The notes: generated by a model from the sequence alone, not told the origin. DNA of 64,000 nucleotides from Roseiarcus sp963776665 (GCA_963776665.1 CAVZNQ010000030.1:20179-84178); one strand, 5' to 3'; counted from the stretch's first letter, positions 54,026 through 62,549 are shown. Numbers and translations: made by a program.

Positions 54026-54428
54026 TTGCTGCTCCCTCGATGGCGCGGGAATGACCTAGCGAATGGGGAGGCGGCTGGAAAGGTCGGGACCGAGCCGGAG
54101 CCCGTCGCCAAGATTTTCCGGCAAATCCTTTTCGAAAACCAGAATTCGTGCTATACCATCCGTAGGTCGGCTGGATCGAAGGCGGCGCTCGGACGCTGGA
54201 AAAGGAGCTTGCGCGGCGCCATCGGCTCTCTGTCGGCGCAAGCCTTTGAAAAGGATAGAAAATATCGAAAGAAGCGGCTTGGATTTTTCTTCCATCCGCT
54301 TGGATTTTCCTTCCGGCGGCTTTGAAGGCGTTTCCCCGCCGGCTTGGCGGATGCTTCCGCGGGCTTGGATTTTATTTCACCAGAAGTGAATCGTTCTTCC
54401 AGGCTCGCAACGGCGGCCGGCGCCCAGG
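54026..54428. other. 403-base region downstream of the E2 gene with a 21-base tandem repeat
   Basis: Once the E2 reading frame is corrected, this stretch is non-coding. It contains two adjacent 21-base units (from about 54276 and 54297) sharing CTTGGATTTT, and a third CTTGGATTTT at 54364. On the minus strand the units read as seven-codon repeats ending KNPS and KENPS. The stretch is less GC-rich than its neighbours. It should hold the promoter of the enoyl-CoA hydratase gene. Confidence 0.5.
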
Positions 54429-55740
54429 TCAATCCTCGATGAAGATCGTCGCCGGGGTTTCGATCAACTCGCGGAGCCGCTGAATGAAGGTCGCGGCGTC
54501 GTAGCCGTCGACGACCCTGATGATCGAACGACGACGACAGGTTCATGACTTTTCGCGGAACAAAGCCGCCGTCGCGCCAGACAGGCCTGACGACGATCTT
54601 GTTGACGCCGACGATCGCCACTTCCGGCCGGTTGATGACCGGGGTCGAGGCCACGCCGCCCAGCGCCCCGAGCGAAGTCAGCGTGATCGTCGATCCGGCG
54701 AGCTCCTCGCGGGCGGCGTCGCCCTGGCGCGCCGCTTCGCTCACGCGCCGCATCTCGCTCGCGCATTGGTGGAGGCCGAGCGTCTCGGCGTGGCGCACGA
54801 CCGGCACCATCAGCCCGTTCGGCGTCTGCGTGGCCACGCCGAGATGGACCGCGCCGAAGCGCTGAATGACGTCGTTGTCGTCGTCGTAATGGGCATTGAC
54901 CTGGGGGAACTCGGCGACCGCCTTCACGATCGCCAGCATGAGGAACGGCAGCAGCGTCAGTTTCGGCCGCGCCTCGGTCGCGCGGGCGTTGAGCGCAGCG
55001 CGCAATTCCTCGAGCGCGGTGACGTCGGTTTCCTCGACATAGGAGAAATGCGCGATGCGGCGCGAGGACTCGGCCAGGTTGTGCGCGATGCGCCGGCGCA
55101 TGCCGACGACCTTGATGGTCTCGACCGCGGTGTTCGGCGCCCTGACCGCCCCCTTGGACGGCGCCCCGGCGCCGCGGGCGATAAAGGCGTCGAGATCGTC
55201 GTGGGTGACGCGTTGGGCCGGCCCCGAGCCGGGCACGAGACGCAGGTCGACCCCGGCTTCGCGGGCCTTCAGGCGCACCGCGGGCGACGCGAGCGGCCTC
55301 TCGCCCGGAGGACCCGCAGGCGCAGCCTGCACCGGCGACGGCGCTTGAGCGTCATGCTCCGGCGCCGCGCGGGGCGTGGCCTCGGCTCGCGGTTCCGGGG
55401 CAGGGGCGACGGATGCCGGCCTGACGCTTGGGGTCTGGGCGGCCTCCTTCCCGGTCGGTCGCGATTTCGGCGCGGCGGGAGCCGGCGAATCCGGCATTCC
55501 CGGCGCTTCGATGCGAATGAGTTCTGCGCCGACCGCGAGCACGTCGCCGACCGCGCCGCCGAGCGCGAGCACGCTGCCCGCTACGGGAGTCGGGATGTCG
55601 ACCGTCGCCTTGTCGGTCATCACCGCGGCGACGACCTGATCCTCCTTGACGAGATCGCCGACCTTGACCGCCCACTCGACGATTTCCGCTTCCGCGACGC
55701 CCTCGCCGACGTCGGGCATCTTGATCGAGCGCACGCCCAT
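54429..55740 (-). CDS. bkdB: branched-chain 2-oxoacid dehydrogenase E2, lipoamide acyltransferase (apparent frameshift)
   Basis: The E2 core enzyme carries an N-terminal lipoyl domain with the lipoylated Lys in MTDKATVDIPTP, a Pro/Ala linker, the E1/E3-binding domain (ASPAVRLKAREAGVDLRLVPGSG, about 150-185) and the catalytic domain. The active-site motif DHRxxDG is broken: the frame reads SSSFDHQGRRRL, but deleting one base at about 54517 restores SSSFDHRVVDGYDAATFIQ and a natural end (ETPATIFIED, stop 54429). Unrepaired, the frame runs to 54151. Its start adjoins the E1-beta stop. Confidence 0.85.
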
Positions 55741-55741
55741 C

Positions 55742-56755
55742 TCAGGCCTCCATCGCCTTGACGAGCGCGCGCCCCACGCGCGCCGGACCGGGGAAATAGT
55801 CCCACTCTTCCGAGTGCGGGTAGGGCGTGTCCCAACCGGCGACGCGCTCGACCGGCGCCTCGAGGGCGTAAAAACAGCGCTCCGTCACTTGTGCGGCGAG
55901 CTCGGCCCCGAAGCCGGAAGTCAGCGTCGCCTCATGCACGATGAGGCAGCGGCCGGTCTTCTCGACCGAGGCCTTGATGGCGTCGACATCGAGAGGCAGC
56001 AGGGTGCGAAGGTCGATGATCTCGGCGTCGATGCCGGTTTCCTCGGCTGCGGCCTCGGCGACATGAACCATGGTGCCGTAGCATAGCACGGTCACAGCCT
56101 TGCCCTCGCGGCGCACCGCCGCCTCGCCGAGCGGCACGATATACCGCCCGGCTGGCGTTTCGCTCAGCGGATGCTTGGCCCACGGGACGGCGGGCTGGTC
56201 GGGATGGCCGGAGAACGGACCGTTATAGAGCCGCTTGGGCTCGAGAAAGATGACCGGGTCGTCGTCCTCGATTGACGCGATGAGCAGGCCCTTGGCGTCG
56301 TAGGGGTTCGACGGGATGACGGTCTTGAGGCCGCTGACGTGGGTGAACAGCGCCTCCGGGCTCTGGCTGTGGGTCTGCCCGCCGTAGATGCCGCCGCCGC
56401 ACGGCATGCGGATCACGATCGGCGCAAAGAACTCTCCGCCCGACCGGTAGCGGAGTCGCGCCGCCTCGGACACGATCTGGTCGTAGCCGGGATAGACATA
56501 GTCGGCGAACTGGATCTCGGCGACCGGCCGAAGCCCATAGGCGCCCATGCCGATAGCCACGCCCACGATCCCGGACTCGTTGATCGGGGCGTCGAAGCAG
56601 CGCGACTTGCCGTATTTGCGCTGCAGTCCGTCGGTGCAGCGAAAGACGCCGCCGAAATAGCCGACATCCTCGCCGAACACGACCACGCGCTCGTCCTCGG
56701 CCATCTTGCAATCCATGGCGTCGCGGATCGCCTCGACCATCGACATTCGCGCCAT
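55742..56755 (-). CDS. bkdA2: branched-chain 2-oxoacid dehydrogenase E1, beta subunit
   Basis: The 337-residue transketolase-like subunit has MVEAIRDAMDCKMAEDERVVVFGEDVGYFGGVFRCTDGLQRKYGKSRCFDAPINESGIVGVAIGMGAYGLRPVAEIQFADYVYPGYDQIVSE, the classic E1-beta pattern of branched-chain complexes. It completes the thiamine-diphosphate site with E1-alpha and decarboxylates 2-oxo acids from valine, leucine and isoleucine. It lies between E1-alpha (upstream, four-base gap after correction) and E2. A dedicated E3 gene is absent here. Confidence 0.93.
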   Translation of the reverse strand: MARMSMVEAIRDAMDCKMAEDERVVVFGEDVGYFGGVFRCTDGLQRKYGKSRCFDAPINESGIVGVAIGMGAYGLRPVAEIQFADYVYPGYDQIVSEAARLRYRSGGEFFAPIVIRMPCGGGIYGGQTHSQSPEALFTHVSGLKTVIPSNPYDAKGLLIASIEDDDPVIFLEPKRLYNGPFSGHPDQPAVPWAKHPLSETPAGRYIVPLGEAAVRREGKAVTVLCYGTMVHVAEAAAEETGIDAEIIDLRTLLPLDVDAIKASVEKTGRCLIVHEATLTSGFGAELAAQVTERCFYALEAPVERVAGWDTPYPHSEEWDYFPGPARVGRALVKAMEA

Positions 56756-56759
56756 GGCG

Positions 56760-57993
56760 CTAGAACTCCAAGCTGCTGACGCTGCTCGCGCAGATGGCGG
56801 GGCATGTCCTTGTAGACCTGTTCGAACATCGTCGCTGCGTTCGGCCTCGGTCCGTCATGAAGCGTGCCGTGGCTTTCCGCCGCTTTCGCGGCCTCCAGCA
56901 CTTCCGCATCGACCTCGGCCTGCATCTGCTTGTGGCGCTCCTCGCTCCAGGCGCCGATACGGATGAGGTGGACCTTCAGCCGCTCGATCGGATCGCCCAA
57001 CGGCCAGTCCGCCCATTCGTCCTTCGGGCGGTATTTCGAGGGATCGTCAGAAGTCGAGTGGGCGCCGGCGCGGTAGGTCACCCATTCGATGAGGGTCGGG
57101 CCTAGATTGGCTCGCGCCCGCTCGACCGCCCACATCGAGGCCGCATGAACCGCGAGATAGTCGTTGCCGTCGACGCGGAGCGACGGGATGCCGAATCCGT
57201 GCGCTCGAGCGGCGAATCTGGCGCTCTCGCCGCCCGCGATCCCCTGATAGGACGAGATCGCCCACTGATTGTTGACGACGTTGAGAATAACTGGCGGCCG
57301 GTAGACGGACGCAAACACCAGCGCCGAATGGAAATCGCTCTCCGCCGTCGCGCCTTCGCCGATCCAGCCTGAGGCGATGCGGGTATCGCCGGAGATCGCC
57401 GAGGCCATCGCCCAGCCGACCGCGTGCGGATACTGGGTGCCGAGATTGCCGGAGACGGTGAAGAATCCGGCCTCCTTGGCCGAATAGAGCCCGGGCAGCT
57501 GCCGGCCCTTGAGACGATCCTGTTCGTTGGCGAAGATCTGGCACATCATGTCGACGATCGGCCAGCCGTAAGCGATCAATAGGCCCTGCTGGCGATAAGT
57601 CGGAAAGCACATGTCTCCCGGCGACAGCGCTTTCCGATGGGCGGTCGCGATCGCCTCCTCGCCGAGACACTGGATGTAAAACGACGTCTTGCCCTGGCGC
57701 TGGGAAAGGAGCATGCGCGCGTCGAAGGCGCGGGTCAGCATCATGTCGCGCAGGCCCTTGCGCAAATCGTCAGGCGTTAGCGCTCCCGCCCAAGCGCCGA
57801 CGGCGTCGCCGTTGTCGTCGAGCACGCGGATCATCGAATAGGCGAAGTCGCGGATTTCGGACGGGGCGACGTCGGTCGGCGGACGGGGAACCTCGCCGGC
57901 TTCGGCAATGCCGACATGGCCGAAATCGGGCCTGCCCCCGGGGCGCACGGTCGGCTCGGGCACATGCAGGGAGAGGCGCGCGGCGCTGGTCAT
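56760..57993 (-). CDS. bkdA1: branched-chain 2-oxoacid dehydrogenase E1, alpha subunit (apparent frameshift at the 3' end)
   Basis: E1-alpha binds thiamine diphosphate via GWIGEGATAESDFHSALVFASVYRPPVILNVVNNQWAIS (GDG-type motif) and has the regulatory loop YRAGAHSTSDDPSKYR. The protein should end HLREQRQQLGV at a TAG (56762-56760), four bases before the E1-beta ATG. As given, one extra base near 56763 lets the frame read on to 56413, deep into E1-beta, giving 526 codons with an unrelated tail. The corrected length of about 410 matches the family. Confidence 0.88.
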
Positions 57994-58129
57994 CGAGTAA
58001 CTCCTCAGGCGGCGCGAGGAGCGCGCCTCTCGCCGGTTTCGCCGATTTTAGCGCCATTGTCATGACCGGCGACGAGGACGCGGCGCGCCGTTGACATCGG
58101 CCCGCCGGCCCTCTTAAGACACGCGCCGG

Positions 58130-58214
58130 GCCCAGGTGGCGGAATTGGTAGACGCACTGGTTTCAGGTACCAGCGGTGCAAGCCGTGAAGGTTCGAGTCC
58201 TTTCCTGGGCACCA
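58130..58214 (+). tRNA. tRNA-Leu (CAG)
   Basis: The 85-base cloverleaf has acceptor arms GCCCAGG/CCTGGGC, a D-arm with GGCGGAATTGGTAGACGC, an anticodon stem CTGGT/ACCAG with loop TTCAGGT (anticodon CAG), a long class II variable arm, the T-loop GTTCGAGTC and an encoded 3' CCA. Leucine tRNAs are frequent integration sites, and a P4-type integrase remnant starts 168 bases downstream. Confidence 0.96.
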
Positions 58215-58319
58215 CTTCGACGTTTTAAGACGTCCAAATCAGTCTGAAAACCTGCAAAAGAACAATGAGTTAGACTCAAGAGACCGTCCAGGGCGCGTCT
58301 CGGCAGCGTCCGTTTGCGT

Positions 58320-58335
58320 CCAACAAATTTGTTGG
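58320..58335. promoter_or_regulatory. perfect palindrome upstream of the integrase
   Basis: CCAACAAATTTGTTGG is a perfect 16-base palindrome 46 bases before the integrase ATG. TTGGTA at its right edge is repeated ten bases later (GATTCGTTGGTATG). Such sites near P4-type integrase starts can be integrase arm-binding or regulator sites. The role here is inferred. Confidence 0.45.
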
Positions 58336-58381
58336 TAGATTCGTTGGTATGCGGCACACCACGCCGTGCGGTGATACCAAC

Positions 58382-59605
58382 ATGGCCCTTACCGATCTCT
58401 CGATAAAGCGCGCGCTCCCCGGCGCAAAGATCGTGAAGCTCTCGGACGGCGGCGGGCTGCAATTGTGGATCACGCCTGATGGCGCAAAACGTTGGCGCCT
58501 CGCCTATCGCTTCGGCGGGACGCCAAAAGACCCTCGCGGTGGGCGTCTATCCCGACATCGGATTGAAAGATGCCCGCGACGCGCGCGACGCCAGCTCGGA
58601 AGATCTTGGCGCGAGGCGAAGACCCCTTCGCAGGTCAAGAAGGCCGCCAAGGCCGCGAAAGCCGAAGCGGGCGCGAACACCTTCGCTGCCATCGCGGGCG
58701 AATTGGCGGAAAAGAAGCGCCGCGACAAGAAGGCGGCGGCCGACGATGCGAAAGTTCGAATGGTTCATGAGCTTCGCCTTTCCGTCACTGGGCTCGCGAC
58801 CGATCGCCGAAATTACGGCGCGCGAGGTCTTGGCCGTCCTCAAGGAGGTCGAGGCACGCGGTACTCACGAAACCGCCCGCAAGCTGCGAACGGCGATCGG
58901 CGACGTATTCCGCTTCGCGATCGCCACGGCGCGCGCCGACAACGACCCGACGATAGCGTTGCGCGGCGCGCTCGTGACGCCCACGGTGACGCCGCGCGCG
59001 GCCATCGTCGCGCCGAAAGCGTTCGGAGGACTGCTTGCGCGCAATCGAAGACTATGAAGGCACGCCCGAAACTCGGGCCGCCCTTGAATTGCTCGCCCTA
59101 ACCTTCGTGCGCCCGGGCGAATTGCGCGCCGCCGAGTGGGCTGAATTCGACCTCGATGCCGCTGTCTGGGAAATTCCCGCCGGTCGCATGAAGATGCGCA
59201 AGCCGCATCGCATTCCGCTCGCGGCACGCGCGGTTTCGATCCTCTGAGGAGCTTCGGAAGCTGACAGGACAGTGCAGGTTTCTGTTCCCTTCCGCGCGGT
59301 CGGCTGCGCGGTGCATGTCGGAGAATACGCTAAATGCCGCCTTGCGTCGCATGGGCTTCAAGAATGAGGACATGACAAGCCACGGATTCCGCGCTTCGGC
59401 ATCATCGATGCTGAACGAATGCGGTCTCTGGAATGCCGACGCAATCGAAAGGCAATTGGCCCACGTCGACGCCGACAGTGTAAGGCGCGCTTATGCCCGT
59501 GCTGAATTCTGGGGTGAGCGGGTCAGGATGATGACGTGGTGGGCGAATCGTTGCGATGAGATGAGGGTGGGTGGCCAGGTGATCTCACTCGCAGGGGCGG
59601 GTTAG
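58382..59605 (+). pseudogene. P4-type site-specific integrase, broken by six +1 frameshifts
   Basis: The pieces line up as a full-length phage P4-like tyrosine integrase: MALTDLSIKRALPGAKIVKLSDGGGLQLWI, KTLAVGVYPDIGLKDARDARDA, VKKAAKAAKAEAGANTF, FEWFMSFAFPSLGSRPIAEITAREVLAVLKEVEARG, ALELLALTFVRPGELRAAEWAEFDLD with the catalytic Arg, and MTSHGFRASASSMLNE with HxxR. Breaks lie near 58515, 58590, 58628, 58753, 59037 and 59243. Each is cured by removing one base (several in short homopolymers). The gene may thus be intact in the organism. Confidence 0.85.
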
Positions 59606-59823
59606 ATACCGCCCCCACGTGCTCTGTGGATAACTCCTGCCCTGTGCATAACCTGTGGATAAAATCGCTCGGTAGCTAGGTAACAAGAGGCTTTATCCGA
59701 GCTATGCGAATTTTCTGGCGCTGTGCAAAAAGGCGTGGAGAACGCGCCCCCGCTCTTGCGGACTCAATCGCGCCTTGGCAACTTGTGGATGCGGATGGAT
59801 TCGTCAAGATTCCGCCGCACGGC
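59606..59823. other. non-coding stretch between integrase and structured RNA candidate
   Basis: This stretch carries the DnaA-box cluster at its left end and then only short frames without recognisable motifs. It is less GC-rich than the chromosome, in line with the island. No protein gene was supported. Confidence 0.4.
59625..59662. promoter_or_regulatory. cluster of three DnaA-box-like sites
   Basis: TGTGGATAA occurs at 59625-59633 and 59654-59662, each the exact complement of the DnaA box TTATCCACA, with the one-mismatch TGTGCATAA at 59643-59651. Three same-orientation sites within 38 bases is far more than expected by chance in GC-rich DNA. The cluster could be part of a replication origin of the integrated element or a DnaA-responsive control region for the genes that follow. 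Confidence 0.55.
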
Positions 59824-59861
59824 AAAAAAAGAGTCGCAAAGCGTGGCAGCGATGCGACTCT
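59824..59861 (-). terminator. intrinsic terminator on the minus strand
   Basis: The stem AGAGTCGCA/TGCGACTCT (nine pairs, 14-base loop) is followed by a T7 run on the minus strand. No annotated protein gene ends here, which is what suggests an upstream non-coding transcript. Confidence 0.7.
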
Positions 59862-59942
59862 TGCGGGGGTTAGTCCGCGCTCGATTCGGAGCGGTACGAC
59901 CCTAGCAGCGTCGGCGACAATTTCAAGTGAAAGGTCGCCGAC
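59824..59942 (-). ncRNA. candidate structured small RNA ending in an intrinsic terminator
   Basis: Read on the minus strand, there is a perfect nine-pair hairpin (GTCGGCGAC/GTCGCCGAC; 59942-59910), a smaller hairpin with CGCTC/GAGCG arms (59893-59878), and a perfect nine-pair hairpin (AGAGTCGCA/TGCGACTCT; 59861-59830) followed directly by seven Ts (59830-59824). The last is a textbook intrinsic terminator. No convincing protein is encoded, so a roughly 120-base RNA divergent from the AlpA-like gene is suggested. The promoter was not identified. Confidence 0.45.
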
Positions 59943-59972
59943 GACGCCGTCTCTCTGACGGATAGGGTTGAC

Positions 59973-60209
59973 ATGAAGAAATTCGACGCTGCAAGCGAAG
60001 TTATAGAACGAAACGACCGCCATTTTCCGCCGACCGGCTTCGTCCGGCTCGCCTCGATCCTCGCCCCGCAGGGACCGATCCCCGTTGGCCGCTCAACCTG
60101 GTGGGCGGGCGTCAAGATCGGTCGCTTCCCGCAGCCGGTGAAGTTGGGTCCTCGGACAACCGTCTGGAAGGTCGAGGACATTCGAAGGCTCATTGAGACG
60201 GCGGAGTAG
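59973..60209 (+). CDS. AlpA-like excisionase/DNA-binding protein
   Basis: The 78-residue protein has an AlpA/excisionase-type pattern: FVRLASILAPQGPIPVGRSTWWAGVKIGRFPQPVKLGPRTTVWKVEDIRRLIE, a winged helix-turn-helix where GxFPxPVKLG is the hallmark. Such proteins activate or direct integrases and excision. It is the first of three genes with gaps of three and five bases, the last a tyrosine recombinase, so it is probably the recombination directionality factor or activator of this cassette. Confidence 0.75.
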   Translation: MKKFDAASEVIERNDRHFPPTGFVRLASILAPQGPIPVGRSTWWAGVKIGRFPQPVKLGPRTTVWKVEDIRRLIETAE

Positions 60210-60212
60210 ACC

Positions 60213-60683
60213 ATGACGAGGCGGTTCGATTGCCGCCGCGTCAAACTCCATCACAGCTATACGATCAGCGAGCTGAGCGCTCTCATCGGGGCGCACAAGC
60301 ACACGATCGGTCGATGGATCGCGGTCGGACTCAAGACCACAGATGCAAGGCGACCACTTCTCGTCCATGGTGCCGACTTTCGCGCATTCATGAAAGCGCG
60401 CGAGCCCATCAAGCAGCGTTGCCAGCCGGGCGAATTCTACTGTCTCGGCTGCCGCGCGCCCAAGCGGCCGGCGTTGGACATGGCCGACTATCGTCCGCGT
60501 ACGGCTCTACGTGGGCTGCTCAGCGGCATCTGTCCATCCTGCGGACGCATGATCTACCGGGCGACGACCCTCGCTAAGCTCGACCAAGTTACGGGCGGGC
60601 TCGATGTCACATTACCGACTGCGGAGCAACGCCTAGACGATAGCGCCTCCGCCCTCCTGAATGCTGACTTCAACGAGGCTTGA
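60213..60683 (+). CDS. helix-turn-helix protein with a zinc ribbon
   Basis: The 156-residue protein has an N-terminal MerR/excisionase-like helix-turn-helix (YTISELSALIGAHKHTIGRWIAVGLKTTDARRPLLVHGADFRAFM). A four-Cys ribbon follows, with CLGC at about 77-80 and CPSC near 110, separated by an Arg-rich segment. A DNA-binding accessory to the following recombinase is likely. The same order of genes suggests a fixed functional unit. No named family was recognised. Confidence 0.7.
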   Translation: MTRRFDCRRVKLHHSYTISELSALIGAHKHTIGRWIAVGLKTTDARRPLLVHGADFRAFMKAREPIKQRCQPGEFYCLGCRAPKRPALDMADYRPRTALRGLLSGICPSCGRMIYRATTLAKLDQVTGGLDVTLPTAEQRLDDSASALLNADFNEA

Positions 60684-60688
60684 GAAAC

Positions 60689-61786
60689 ATGACCAAACGC
60701 AACGCTGAAAATGAGCGCGTGAAACGGCGCTATCTCGTCTACCTGAAGGACGCGAGGGGACGCGACAGCGCCTCGATCGACGCCGCCGCGAGCGCGATCG
60801 AGCGCTTCGAGGAATACGTCAAGCGGCGCGACTTCCGAAGCTTCCATATCGAACAGGCTCGGGGATTCAAAGCTCACCTGATGGCTGCGACCAATGAGCG
60901 AACCGGCAAGCCTCTCTCTGCGTCGACCGTCCACGCGACGCTCGCCGCCTTGAAGGCGTTCTTCGTCTGGCTCGCGGACCAGCGGGGCTACGCGTCGCGG
61001 ATCAAGTATGCCGACGCCGAGTATTTCAACGCCCCGGACAATCTGTCTCGAATCGCGACCGCGCGGCGGTTCAGGAGCTGCCCCACTCTTGCGCAGGTTC
61101 GCGCCATGATTGAGGCCATGCCGGACAAGACGGATATGGAGCGGCGCGACCGCGCTCTCGTCGCCTTCGCCATCCTCTCGGGTGCCAGAGATCGGGCGAT
61201 CATCTCATTTCGTCTGAAGCACATCGACATTGAACATGACCTGATTGACCACGACGCGCGCGATGTGCGCACCAAGCGGGCGAAGACCTTCACGACCTGG
61301 TTCTTTCCGGTCGGAGACGACATCCGGCAGATCGTCGTCGATTGGGTCGCGTACCTCCGCAAGGAGAAGGGCTTCGGACCGGACGAGCCGCTGTTCCCGA
61401 AAACAAAGGTCGCGCCCGGAGACGACCTTGCATTCCGGGCGGTGTCGCTCGATCGCGCGCTTTGGGCGAACGCCAATCCGGTTCGCGCAATCTTCCGTGA
61501 AGCCTGTGCGCGGGCGGGAATGCCCTATTTCAATCCGCACCTATTTCGGAACACGCTCGTCCAGGTCGCCTATGACCGAAAGCTCAACGCCGAAGCATTC
61601 AAGGCGTGGTCGCAGAACCTCGGGCACGAAAGCTGCCTGACGACGTTTTCCAGTTACGGGCAGATTCCGCCAGCTCGCCAGGCGGAAATCATTCGCGGGC
61701 TCGCTCCCGTGACAGGAGGGTCCAACAATCTGATCGAGCCCGCGCTTCTGAGGCAACTGGCCGACGTATTGGAGCGGGCGAAGTGA
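60689..61786 (+). CDS. tyrosine recombinase (XerC/D-like), intact
   Basis: This 365-residue site-specific recombinase has a core-binding domain (SIDAAASAIERFEEYVKRRDF, then STVHATLAALKAFFVWLADQRGY) and a catalytic domain. The latter has the first Arg in LSGARDRAIISFRL (about 166), HxxR in NPHLFRNTLVQ (about 284-287), the second His in LGHES and the nucleophilic Tyr in FSSYGQI (about 322). All catalytic residues are present. The ATG at 60689 lies six bases after the previous stop. A TTG at 60680 is an alternative. Confidence 0.87.
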   Translation: MTKRNAENERVKRRYLVYLKDARGRDSASIDAAASAIERFEEYVKRRDFRSFHIEQARGFKAHLMAATNERTGKPLSASTVHATLAALKAFFVWLADQRGYASRIKYADAEYFNAPDNLSRIATARRFRSCPTLAQVRAMIEAMPDKTDMERRDRALVAFAILSGARDRAIISFRLKHIDIEHDLIDHDARDVRTKRAKTFTTWFFPVGDDIRQIVVDWVAYLRKEKGFGPDEPLFPKTKVAPGDDLAFRAVSLDRALWANANPVRAIFREACARAGMPYFNPHLFRNTLVQVAYDRKLNAEAFKAWSQNLGHESCLTTFSSYGQIPPARQAEIIRGLAPVTGGSNNLIEPALLRQLADVLERAK

Positions 61787-62127
61787 GTTTCCCTTTGACG
61801 CGTCCGGCGGCGACCGTTGAGCTTCCGTGTTGAGGCCCAGATGGTCCGGGATACGGCAGGAATGCGCAAATAGCGGCCATTCCCTGACGTGCTGCGGGCC
61901 CAACCAATTGATCGCCGCAATGTTCGTGCGCTTGCGATTTTGGCGCCAAGGCCATTGGTTTCGGCGGAGAACTCTCTTCAAATCCGCGCCCCCGACCTGA
62001 CCGCCCGAAGCTGACAAACCGGGCAATTTGTTAATAGATCGCAAGCGCGGACTTCGGAGAGAATATGATCGTCAATTCAGCAATTGGATAATGCGATCGG
62101 TGCGGGAGGTTGTAGAAGGGGAGCAAA
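61787..62127. other. unassigned island DNA between recombinase and PAS fragment
   Basis: About 340 bases without a supported gene. Short minus-strand frames exist (one overlaps the recombinase) but none resembles a known protein. The lower GC near 62030-62100 is consistent with remnant mobile DNA. Confidence 0.4.
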
Positions 62128-62339
62128 GCTTGTCGACGCGAAGGACGACGCCTGAGTTGGCGTTTTACTGCCTTTAATGGCGCGGCGGAGGAAATCTTCG
62201 GTGTACCCCGCCGCGAGGTCGTTGGCAGAGTGCTTTGGGAAGTCTCGCCCCGGGTCAAGGGGACAGAATTCGACCGGCGCTATCGCCGAGTCATGGACGA
62301 GCGCACCACCGAGGAGTTCGAGAGTTATCGACGTCCCGA
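62128..62339 (+). pseudogene. fragment of a PAS-domain sensor protein
   Basis: In one frame the + strand encodes a clear PAS core without a start or a continuation: FTAFNGAAEEIFGVPRREVVGRVLWEVSP followed by GTEFDRRYRRVMDERTTEEFESY. This is the sequence of a sensor histidine kinase or diguanylate cyclase PAS domain. It is cut at its right by the IS6 transposase remnant. Upstream in the same frame a TAG at 62113 ends any reading. Confidence 0.65.
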
Positions 62340-62372
62340 CGTGTTCGGGCGTGTAAGCCCTAGTGATGTATA

Positions 62373-62549
62373 GAACATCGGGCCAAACCGGTTCCACCAG
62401 AACCGGACGGTCTCGTGGCTGATGTCGATCCCGCGCTCGGCCAACAGATCCTCGACGTTGCGCAGCGACAGCGGGTATCGCACGTACATCATCACGACCA
62501 GACGGATGACCTCTGGCGAGCTGTTGAAATATCGGAACGGATTGCTCAT
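62373..62549 (-). pseudogene. IS6-family transposase, N-terminal fragment
   Basis: The minus strand encodes the start of an IS6/IS26-type transposase: MSNPFRYFNSSPEVIRLVVMMYVRYPLSLRNVEDLLAERGIDISHETVRFWWNRFGPMF. Homology then stops, and the DDE catalytic domain is absent. The open frame continues with unrelated codons to 62325. The fragment abuts the PAS remnant and the left end of the IS110-type element. Confidence 0.8.

Noticed and set aside
54278..54373. CRISPR-like spacing of the CTTGGATTTT repeats
   Set aside because: Only three short, unevenly spaced copies without spacers or cas genes; no CRISPR array was seen anywhere in the window.
56413..56759. Fusion of E1-alpha into an E1-beta-overlapping tail
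   Set aside because: The tail is E1-beta DNA read in the wrong frame, and one base restores the expected LGV end and stop.
58382..59605. Programmed frameshifting of the integrase
   Set aside because: Six required shifts with no shared slippery motif, and the same polarity of error in unrelated genes, favour sequence errors.
61541..62044. A 167-codon minus-strand frame overlapping the recombinase 3' end
   Set aside because: It has no recognisable motif and about half of it is antisense to an intact recombinase gene.
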